The notes below the pieces were generated by a model. The model ran no database searches. It saw only the letters and a program-made list of their open reading frames with translations, and had not been told where the DNA came from. Of a stretch of 22,526 nucleotides of DNA, positions 1 to 11,177 are shown in pieces. This stretch comes from Vitrella brassicaformis (lineage: Eukaryota; Sar; Vitrellaceae), in NCBI GenBank assembly GCA_001179505.1, contig CDMY01000252.1, positions 125,518 to 148,043 of the forward strand, read 5' to 3'. The position numbers and the translations under genes were made by a program. Position 1 is the first letter of the stretch; every line of letters begins with the position of its first letter.

Positions 1-14
1 CACCCCGATCTGTC

Positions 15-698
15 ATGGACGAGCCCATCCAGACGGTCACAGAAGACCCAGAGCGCGCCAGCCCCTCCCATTCACGCAGCCGAGTGCCCAAGGAGCGTGC
101 GGGGCGCCGACCGTCGCTGCCCACGCCCTTCTCAGGCGGAGATGAGGCGTCTGCTGCTGCCGATGGTGGTGACATGTACTTCGATGTGGTGGAGAATGGC
201 GACTGGGACATCCTCGACACGCCCCGTGAGCCCTCAGCTGCGGCCGTCGCCGACTCAGTCTCGCGAACACGACCATCCATCACCACCCTGCCCATCCCCG
301 AGGCGACGACAGATGTGGACGAGGACCACCACGAGGCTTCGGCCCAGGACCGCGGCAGCTCTCGCATCATGCAGGTGCTCCGCGGTGCCCGCTTCTTCCG
401 GGGCCAGGACACGCCGTCCAACACTTCTCCCACGTCGGGGTCGTGGCTGCGGGCGGGCATCAGCTCATATGGCCTGTCGCCCAGGCGGCCGCTTCCTGCT
501 GACGTGCCGGAGAGCATGATGCCGGCAGCAGCAGCAGCAGCGTCAGCAGGAGAGCGGAATGGTGAGGCGTGGGTGGTGGAGCCATTAGATAGTGGGGAGG
601 TGGTGGGTGGACGGCCAGCGAGGAGGGGCGGCGGGCAGGCGGGCAGGACGGGGGATCTAGGGGAGGCCGACGGTTCAGACAGAAAGAAGGATCAGTGA
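15..698 (+). CDS. 3' part of a gene for an unrecognised, largely disordered protein (left-truncated)
   Basis: I do not recognise this gene. An open frame runs from the window edge through an ATG at 15 to TGA at 696-698. The frame is also open upstream (codons from base 3), so this is probably the last exon of a gene starting outside the window, and the ATG may be internal. The protein is rich in Ser, Pro, Arg, Asp and Gly, with an acidic/aromatic patch (YFDVVENGDWDILDTP) near residue 55, a basic patch (SRIMQVLRGARFFRG) near residue 118, a short Ala run and a Gly/Arg tail. There is no domain, signal peptide or membrane segment. The aromatic/basic patches could be short binding motifs, which is inference. 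The overlapping minus-strand frames have no coding character. It is followed by a 468-bp spacer before the next gene on the same strand. Confidence 0.55.
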   Translation: MDEPIQTVTEDPERASPSHSRSRVPKERAGRRPSLPTPFSGGDEASAAADGGDMYFDVVENGDWDILDTPREPSAAAVADSVSRTRPSITTLPIPEATTDVDEDHHEASAQDRGSSRIMQVLRGARFFRGQDTPSNTSPTSGSWLRAGISSYGLSPRRPLPADVPESMMPAAAAAASAGERNGEAWVVEPLDSGEVVGGRPARRGGGQAGRTGDLGEADGSDRKKDQ

Positions 699-1166
699 GG
701 GTGACAGACACGTCGGGTGAGGGCTCCAGTTTTGTTTTGAGTAGTCATGATTGACTAGCCAACACGAGTGGGAGGACACTTGCACTGTCGTTTTTCTGTG
801 AACATGGCTCCGCAGCCTCGGCTCCTATCAACGCTGCGAGACGTATTTGCATGGTCATTGCTCACTTCGCGCTGGTTTCCTCGATATGACAAACGCTTTC
901 ATGGACACAGCATCTGCCCTCAGGGGCCGGGACTCGGTGTCCGCTAACGAACGAACGAGACAAAGCGAGCTTAAAGGCTTGCGTCGCTTTGTCGAAGGAA
1001 AAGGAGTTTTATCGCTTTGTCGACCCATCTTCATGCTCTGAGGTCAGCCCTGCCACCGAAAAAGCTGACTATGCAATGCATTCGTGTCCTCATCCCTCAC
1101 TCTCGTGCACACACGCGATGCTGCATCCTTTCCCACGGTTCTGTTCTGCAATGGCTGCAGAGGTCG
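699..1166. other. Spacer between the left-edge gene and the CDC6-like gene
   Basis: No convincing gene is present. The left half should hold the 3' UTR of the upstream gene. The right half should hold the promoter and 5' UTR of the CDC6-like gene and contains three copies of a TCGCTTTGTC element (annotated separately). Short open frames at 847-1041 and 989-1180 show no recognisable protein. Because the frame of CDC6 exon 1 stays open upstream, with another in-frame ATG at 1071, some of this stretch could be coding. Confidence 0.5.
959..1023. promoter_or_regulatory. Three copies of a TCGCTTTGTC element upstream of the CDC6-like gene
   Basis: TCGCTTTGTCGA occurs at 984-995 and again at 1012-1023. 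Its core is present in inverted orientation (GACAAAGCGA) at 959-968. The copies lie 145-210 bp upstream of the chosen ATG at 1167. A repeated, bidirectional 10-12-mer just ahead of a replication gene suggests a transcription-factor site. It does not match the E2F or MCB consensus, so the factor is unknown. Confidence 0.4.
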
Positions 1167-3604
1167 ATGGCTACTGGTAGTAAGCGTGAGGTTGAGGCCC
1201 TCAAGAGGGCATGCGGCGCGCTGCACCGGGAGGGCGACGAACCAGGAGGGCCTGCAGTAGTGGCGCGCGAGCAAGAAATGGACACGCTGGAACAATTCCT
1301 TAAAGGGTATGGAGCACAAAGAGGGCAGCACATCCCTTCTTGCCCTTCTTGCCCATCTGTTTGTTGCTAATTGGTTTGTTGATCAGGGCGTATCATCAGG
1401 ATGGCCACGGCTGCCTGTATGTGTGGGGGCCGCCCGGCAGCGGCAAGACCCTCTGTGTGACGCGTGCGGTGGAGGGCGTGACGGGCAGCAAGCCCCGCCT
1501 CATCAACGCCATGGACGACGGAGCCTTCACCGCCATACTCGCGCAGCTGGCAGACAAGGTCGACCTGAACCCCAAGGCCAAGCAGCAGCTCAAGGCCGCC
1601 AAGAACCAGAGCGCCATGTACGAGATACTCAAGCAGCGCATCCACGCCAAACGCAAGACATGGTACGTGGTGGGATGTGGCTGGGATGTGGGTGGGGCGA
1701 TAAAGGTAGGTAGCTTTGTCCGTGTGCTTCTCCGCGTTGCATATGTGTGTGCAGTGTAGTGGTACTGGACGAGTTTGATCGGATCGCGACACAGGAGGTG
1801 ATGCGTTCCGGCACGGTGCAACACAACCTCCACGCACAGCTCTTCCGCCTCGCCACGGAACCCAAGTCCAAACTCATCCTCATCGGTACGCCACACGCAT
1901 CGCAGATGCTATCAACGCACACAAACCAGCGAGACAATAGCGCACCTTCCTCCTTTCCTCTCTGTCTGCGGATGGATGGATGCAGGCATTTCGAATGCCC
2001 CCCTGGGATCGCTCAAGGGGAAACTGGAACCACACCGTAACCATCACATCCACACATACAATACAGCAAATGACACAAATTCAGACACATCCTCTCCTTT
2101 CTCCCCTTTGTCTCCCCTCCCTCCCTCCCTCCCTCCCTCCTTCCCCCAGTGCACCCGCAGGTTCTCGAGTTCAAGGAGTACACATCCGCCCAGCTGCAGC
2201 AGATCGTAGAGAGCCGCATCGACAAACAGGCCCCGCCCCCGCCCCCGCCCCCACCCGACCCCACCGACACACACATGGCGTCCCCCGACGACCCACCCGT
2301 CCGAGCCGGCCGCAGAAACAAGCGCAAGAACAGCCGCATCTCCACCAGTGCGCGTGAGGGCGACCAGGACGGCCCCAAGCGGCTCAAGGATGAGGCGGGG
2401 GTGGGGAGGGCCGTAAAGGCGACACACACACACAACAAGGGGGAGGGGGAGGGAGAGGCGGACGAGGAGGGGAAGGAGTTTGAGGAACGGACGGGGGGCG
2501 GTCGTGGTGGGGTTCGCATGACTGCCACGTCGCGGAATGCTGTGGCGTTGATGTGTAAGAAGGCGGCCATCCAGCACAAGGGCGACGCTCGCAAGACACT
2601 GGGCATGGCCAGGTTCGTCACACAGCACAGCACAGCAACGAGCGACACGAGGCACACAAGAGAGACGAGTGCATGCCGCCCATCCACTCTGATTCCTCTC
2701 TGTGTGTGTCTATCTCTGCGTGTGTCAGGACCGCCCTGGGTGCGCGCATCGAGAACTTGAGCCAGGAGTTGCAACAGCCCAATCCCCGCTCGTCGTCGGT
2801 GGCCCTCGCCTCACCCTCTCGTCGGTCATCGCGCCGCCGCGGCTCACCCGGACCCGCTGCACCGGCTGCCGCGGCTGGTGCCAGTGCCGATGGTGGTGGT
2901 GCGGGTGCCACCGTGCAGATCGGGATGGCTGAGGTGGCGGCAGCGGCGCGGGCGGGTCGTGAGAGCCGTGTGTCCATCCCCAGCCTGGACCGGAGCATGC
3001 ACATCTTGCTGCTCGCCGCACTGCAGCTCTCCAAGAAGAGCACCACGGGCACATTCACCGGACAGCAGTTCATGGTCAGTCAGTCGGTACACACCACGCA
3101 TGCATGACGTGACAGGAGGGAGGGAGCGATCCCCAGGAGAGGAGTGGGGCGAGCGCATGGCGTCTGTGTGTGTGTGTGTGTTGTTCAGGATGAGCACAGG
3201 AGGGTGTTGCGTTGGTGCTTCATGGACGAGTACGGCGGGGCGGCCAACTTCTGGGATACGGTGCAGAACACACAGGGATACGGACTCATCGGAGTGCACG
3301 GTGAGGATCCTTCACACACATCCAATCCACGACCCGTCTGTGCGCATTGCATTTGTATGTCTCCTCCGTGTGATTGTGTGCGTGTGTCTCTCTCTTACCA
3401 TCCATCCATCCATCCATGCATCCATCCATCGATGTATCAGGCCCGCGGAAGACCAAGACGGCACACTGTTACGGCCCCGGCGCTATCAAGAACCGATACA
3501 GCGTGCAGGACATCCCCGGGGGCGAAGTGGATTCCACCATTGCCCTGCTCAAGCAACTCATCTTCCCGACAGACACACAGATGACCGACAGCCAGCAATC
3601 GTGA
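1167..3604 (+). CDS. CDC6: CDC6/ORC1-family AAA+ replication licensing ATPase, 8 exons
   Basis: Proteins of this family bind origin DNA with ORC and load the MCM helicase in the nucleus before S phase. Exons: 1167-1306, 1387-1662, 1755-1885, 1986-2036, 2150-2612, 2729-3074, 3189-3300, 3441-3604 (560 aa). All introns are GT-AG and all phases agree. Visible motifs are Walker A GPPGSGKT (61-68), Walker B VVVLDEFD (to 147), sensor 1 GISN (183-186, in a 51-nt exon), the lid entry FKEYTSAQLQQIVESRI, sensor 2 GDAR (R347), and a C-terminal winged-helix region (about 405-540). The lid is split by a basic, Pro/Gly/Glu-rich insert of about 100 residues with a possible nuclear signal (RRNKRKN). The short N-terminus and absence of a BAH domain favour CDC6 over ORC1. 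The start is uncertain: ATG 1071 is in frame and would add 32 residues. I chose 1167 because residues upstream look untranslated. Confidence 0.85.
2116..2147 (+). repeat. (CCCT)n polypyrimidine tract at the end of a CDC6 intron
   Basis: Tandem CCCT/CCTT units run directly into the acceptor at 2148-2149. They serve as an unusually long polypyrimidine tract in front of exon 5. Most other introns here end in GT-rich sequence instead. Confidence 0.7.
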
Positions 3605-4000
3605 ACCAATCACCACTGACAACTGATAAGCGAGGGGGAGGGAGGGAGGGTGAATGGTGGGAGGGGGGAGCGTATGGGTCTCTTCCTTTGCATGGATGGA
3701 TCCGTGACGTGACGTGACGTGGCCTGGCGTGGGCTGTCTTGTGTTGTGTTGTGTTCTACGTTGTGCAAATGTCGTCTGTAGTCATGACCCGCCCCGCCGG
3801 CACATTGATGGACACCCCGCCTACGAACGGACGGCTGGCTGGCTGTGAACAGGGTGTTCGTTGACGATGGTTGGGCATGGTTGCGCAGATGAGTGACTCA
3901 GAGTGAGCACGGAATGGATGGAATGGGTGGGGATATTTTTTATTTGGCTGGCTGTGCAATTCACCCGCAAACCACACCACACCACACCACACCACTTCTG

Positions 4001-4091
4001 CCAGCACTAGTTGCCCCATTGCCGCTCTGACCTTTGGCCGCTCTTTGACTGAGCTTGAGGACAGGGGCATTGATGGGACAACTAGTGCTGG
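4001..4091. repeat. 91-bp inverted repeat with 19-bp arms
   Basis: The left arm 4001-4019 (CCAGCACTAGTTGCCCCAT) matches the reverse complement of 4073-4091 at 18 of 19 positions, with one C/T difference. Weaker pairing continues inward (TGCC...CTG against CAG...GGCA). The loop is about 53 nt. It could fold as a single hairpin RNA or be a short palindromic element such as a MITE. No target-site duplication was found, so it is left unclassified. Confidence 0.65.
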
Positions 4092-4291
4092 GAGGGGGAG
4101 GGGTGGTGTGTGTGGCCTGGGATGTGTGTGAGTGGACGGACTAACCGACAAGACAGACAGACAGACAGAGACAACGGCTCGACTGACTCGCTCAAGTGAA
4201 CGGACGGGTAGATGGCCCCGCCCTGCCCTGCCCTGCCCACCAGCCCACCCACCCCTGTTTGCCGACAGACAGACCACCAGCTAGTGACGAA

Positions 4292-4418
4292 TGACGAATT
4301 CGCAAACTCTCTGTAATGATAGTCGAGCCCTCTTTTTCCTCATGTGCATGGAGGGGCATGATCGCTCTGCCCACCCCGCCACGTCCAGGCAGAAGGACAG
4401 TTGGGTGACGAATTCGCA
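4292..4418. repeat. Two copies of a 13-mer, TGACGAATTCGCA, 114 bp apart
   Basis: Exact copies lie at 4292-4304 and 4406-4418. Each is followed by loosely similar sequence (AA...CTCTC...AATG.TAGT), which suggests an old partial tandem duplication of about 114 bp. No function is evident. Confidence 0.5.
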
Positions 4419-5582
4419 GCAATGCTCTCGAATGGTAGTTGGGCGGGCTCTCTGTGTGGGAGGGGCCATGGCGGCTGCTGTATGCTATGGCGTGGTATGG
4501 TGTCATGGTGGATTGGGCTGATTGTGGGGGCGTGGCGTGGCATGGCATGGCATGGCTGCCTGGCAGGGTGTATTGCGGATGGGATGAGCCTCGTGTGTGT
4601 GCGTGTGTGAGTGTGGATTGGCCAGGGCAGGCGAGAGAGACACTTTTCCTTTCTGTGCTTTAAAACACGAAAAAGGGTCAGTCATACATCGATCCATCCA
4701 TCCATCTATCCCATACACACACACACACACACCAGACAGACGACATCCATCCAATGCCTCTCGAGCGGCTGCCTGGCTGGGTGCGGTGCATGGTGTGGGG
4801 TGGGGTGGGATACGTGCGTGTGGACGTCTGTCTGTATGATAGCTACAATGAGACGGCACCCCTCGTTCGTCTGTCTGTCTGGCTGGCTGCCTGTCTGTGT
4901 CACGGACTTAATCGACTGGCATGTTTTGCACTCAACAGACGCGGGCGTAGGCGAGAGAGGTAGAGGGAGGGGGGGAGAGAGCCCTACCCGCAGCTACAAA
5001 GACACTCAAGTACACCACTCCATCCATCCATCCCATCCACACGCACACAGACACACCACTCCCCCACCAACACGCAAACACACAGACAGACAGAGAGACC
5101 CGTTCGTTCGTTTCAACATATATATTCAATCAATAGTGGCACTCACCCTCTACTGATACTGACTGACTGGCCGGCAAATAACACATACACACACACACAC
5201 ACACCGACACCCACGGGCAGGCCAACACACCACCCAGGCAGGCAGGCCAACAGGTCGGTAAGCGAGGAGGATGGGATGCCGGCACCGGAAGGATGCAGCA
5301 AATAGCCACGCCACGAGCCACAGTCAGGCAGGCAAAGGTAGGTGGGGGACGCAAAACACGCAAAACAGGCGGGCGATGCGGGCAAGGAGCCAGGCAGGCA
5401 CTGACTAGGCAACAAAGGGAAAGATTGCATATCTATCTAGCCATCCCCCGGCCCGCAAACACAGCCTAGCCTGCCTCCACGCGACAGACAAATCAATCCA
5501 TGTCAACGCAACTCGTCTCGTCTCGTCTGGTGTGTCGAATTCGCCCTCACGCGTCGATCTCGATTGGTGCAGCAACCAACAC

Positions 5583-5644
5583 AGGCAGGCAGGCAGGAAG
5601 ATAGGCAGGAAGATAGGCAGGAAGATAGGCAGGAAGATAGGCAG
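5583..5644. repeat. 12-bp minisatellite (AGGCAGGAAGAT, about 4.5 copies)
   Basis: Perfect units lie at 5591-5602, 5603-5614, 5615-5626 and 5627-5638, with a half unit to 5644. They are preceded by an AGGC run. The array is about 110 bp beyond the stop codon of the calcium-dependent kinase on the opposite strand, so it may be in that transcript's 3' UTR. The copies are identical, which implies recent expansion. Confidence 0.85.
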
Positions 5645-5705
5645 CTAGCAGCATTACAACGGTAAATACACATGGCATGCCAGAGGGGGGCAGCGGCAGG
5701 GGCGA

Positions 5706-5736
5706 GGGGGTGGGGTGGGGTGGGGTGGGGTGGGGG
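5706..5736 (+). repeat. (GGGGT)n G-quadruplex-type tract
   Basis: Six runs of four or five G separated by single T bases satisfy the usual quadruplex pattern on the + strand. It lies 15 bp past the stop codon of the minus-strand calcium-dependent kinase, whose RNA would carry the C-rich complement. Confidence 0.85.
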
Positions 5737-5751
5737 CGTGTCTGTGTGTGT

Positions 5752-9321
<3,570 letters not shown>

Positions 9322-9340
9322 CGCTCAGCACAGGGCCCGC

Positions 9341-9361
9341 TTCATTCGGCAACCGAATGAA
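9341..9361. promoter_or_regulatory. Perfect 9-bp inverted repeat just upstream of the CDPK start
   Basis: TTCATTCGG and CCGAATGAA are separated by CAA, 20-40 nt before the kinase ATG on the minus strand. It could be a dimeric factor site in the core promoter or a 5' UTR hairpin able to slow ribosome scanning. The sequence does not distinguish these. Confidence 0.55.
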
Positions 9362-9666
9362 GGCCCGACAAAAGAGCCAATCAACACAGGCAACACCGAC
9401 CGACACACCGACTCTTGCCGAGTAAGAGAGGCCAAAGAGCACCGAAGGTCAATCGGTCGTCACACTGTTGTTGGAGCCGATGAAACACACACAGCCCCTC
9501 ACTGACCGCTCAACTCACTCACTCAGCTCCCTGGCTGCAGGCTTGCAAGACTCTGAAGGGCGGTTTGAGAAAGCGAGGCTTGCAACTCTTCCACTGAGAA
9601 GCAACTGATGCGACTGATCGGTTGAGCTGCCCTGGGAAGAGGCCCGTGTGTGACGCCCCTCTGCAC

Positions 9667-9696
9667 GCTTAGCTCGCAGACCCCCGAGCTCGCAGA
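9667..9696 (+). promoter_or_regulatory. GCTWAGCTCGCAG element, two copies, upstream of the VTT-domain gene
   Basis: GCTTAGCTCGCAGA at 9667-9680 is followed by AGCTCGCAGA at 9687-9696. A 13-mer with one difference occurs in sense orientation upstream of the desaturase and the cyclophilin (see 15627 and 18246). Here it reads in sense for the + strand gene, about 170-195 bp before its ATG. It is proposed as a shared promoter or transcription-start element. Confidence 0.45.
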
Positions 9697-9861
9697 AAGA
9701 TGCGGAGGACAACGCGCTCTCAGGAGCCTTCCAGGTGGGTACAGGCATGTATCTGATCGATGTTATCCATCATAGATATGTCTGCAGGGTCACTTCGATG
9801 AGCACATCTGTCAAAGAATCTCCACAAGCAGCAGCTGCAGCTCTGCAGTGAGCCATTGTGT

Positions 9862-11177
9862 ATGCGGCCGAGGCATACAATGCTGCAGCAGGAGAGTGCG
9901 GCCAATGGCGGGGCGGTCTATCAGCCGCTCACGAGACCTGACGCAGTGGACCACCCCACTGCAGCAGAGGAGGGGAGGGCGGCATCGTCCACTGGCAGCA
10001 GCATCATGACCAATGTGGCAAGGGTGGCCGTCGTGTGTCTGCTGCTGAGTGTGCTGCTGTTCGGTGAGTGAGTGACCGGAAAGAGGGCCTCTGCATCATG
10101 CATTGCATTGCTGATCTGTCTGTCTGGTGCTCTTTGGTATATGTCAGTGCTTATCGACAGCTTTGCTTATCGACAGCTGGAGCATCTGTTAGTGGAGTTC
10201 GTGTCCTGGGTGCGGGGCAGCGGGGCCAAAGGGGTGGGCCTTTTTGTCGGTGTGTACGCCCTGGCTGTCGTCTTGTTCATCCCCGCCAGTGTGCTCACCC
10301 TGGGGGCGGGCTTTGCCTTTGTGTCTGCCTATGGTCTCGCAGAGGGTACGGTAGGCGGAGCGGAGGAGATACAGACAGACAGAGGTCAACCAGAGAGAGA
10401 TGCACAGCACGTGTGGCGTGTGGCGTTGGTATATATGTCAGGTTTGGCCATCGCCATCTCTGCCGTATTTGTGGGTGCATCGATTGGGGCGGTCCTTGCA
10501 TTCGGCCTCGCTCGGTACGTCTTTCGGGGGTGTGTCCGTCGGCTGTCTGAGTCCAATCGCCTCCTGGCGGCCGTCGACAAGGCCGTGGAGCAAGGCGGCC
10601 TGTACATAAATGTTCTCATGCGACTCTCGCCAATGATACCGTTCACACGTATGTTATGTGTGCAAGGAAACCACCACACCCACACATATAACATCCAAAA
10701 GCCGCTCTGTCTGTCTGTCCATCTTGTGTGTGCAGTGTTCAACTACGTCATGGGTTCTAGCCGGTGTCGATTCGTCGACTACCTCGTCGGGCTGGGTGGC
10801 ATTCTCCCCGGCACCATTGCGTACGTCTACATCGGTGCGCTGCCCGCATCGGCCGCATCGGGCAGCCAAGGGGTGTCGGGGCATGAGTCGGCCCTGGCAC
10901 ACGCCACCGAGAGCTCGACGGCAGTGGTGATCCGGCATGTCTTCCTGGTGTTGGGGCTGATTGCGATGGTTGGTGCGCTGGTTGTCATCAGCCGACTGGC
11001 GAGAAGAGCTCTCACGGTGAGGATGGATTCGAGAGCACACGAAAGGGCGAAGGATTGTGGGTGTGCGCGCGAGTGTGTGTGCAGGATGCGCTGAGCGAAG
11101 ACAGCCAGCATGAGCCACTGAGGCGAGATGAGGTGGAAGGGTCGGAGGAGCAAGACACTGACAAACGGACTACTTGA
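9862..11177 (+). CDS. TVP38/TMEM64 (VTT-domain, DedA-like) membrane protein, 5 exons
   Basis: Multi-pass membrane protein. Relatives of the VTT superfamily (TVP38, TMEM64, TMEM41, DedA) act in endomembrane traffic and lipid scrambling, but the exact role here is unknown. Exons: 9862-10063, 10148-10345, 10442-10648, 10736-11016, 11085-11177 (326 aa), all GT-AG with matching phases. The N-terminus is soluble, with a possible YQPL sorting motif near residue 24, then a first membrane segment (VAVVCLLLSVLLFVLI). The VTT core includes LFIPASVLTLGAGFAF, the loop motif RLSPMIPFTLFNYVMG, and GILPGTIAYVYIGALP, which is the family's PGT signature. A last membrane helix (VFLVLGLIAMVGALVVI) and an acidic tail close it. 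The start may instead be ATG 9880. A 16-bp tandem duplication sits at the second exon's acceptor. Confidence 0.87.
10148..10178 (+). repeat. 16-bp tandem duplication at an exon start
   Basis: TGCTTATCGACAGCTT is followed at once by TGCTTATCGACAGCTG. The first copy starts exactly at the acceptor of exon 2 of the VTT-domain gene. Each copy ends with CAG, giving two extra acceptor-like sites at 10160 and 10176. Because 16 is not a multiple of 3, the two copies encode different peptides. Confidence 0.8.

Larger units (their letters stand above)
3605..5751. other. Convergent spacer, 2.1 kb, repeat-rich, no gene seen
   Basis: This spacer lies between the 3' ends of the CDC6-like gene (+) and the calcium-dependent kinase (-). 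It contains GTGAC repeats near 3702-3720, an ACCAC run at 3970-3995, a long inverted repeat (4001-4091), a repeated 13-mer (4292 and 4406), GGCATG, CCAT, CA and CAGA microsatellites (4200-5100), a 12-bp tandem array (5583-5644) and a G-rich array (5706-5736). The open frames are short, low-complexity and match nothing. The stretch is longer than needed for two 3' UTRs, so a non-coding RNA is possible. Confidence 0.6.
9322..9861. promoter_or_regulatory. Divergent promoter region between the CDPK and the VTT-domain gene
   Basis: This 540-bp stretch separates two genes transcribed away from each other, so it should hold both promoters. It contains a short perfect inverted repeat next to the kinase ATG (9341-9361) and two copies of AGCTCGCAGA (9671-9680, 9687-9696). 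The reading frame of the + gene is open for some distance upstream of its first ATG. No TATA box or other gene was recognised. Confidence 0.6.

Noticed and set aside
1017-1166. Upstream extension of CDC6 exon 1
   Set aside because: The frame is open, but its first codon at 1017 is TTG and the residues have no family resemblance. An ATG at 1071 remains possible and is noted in the feature.
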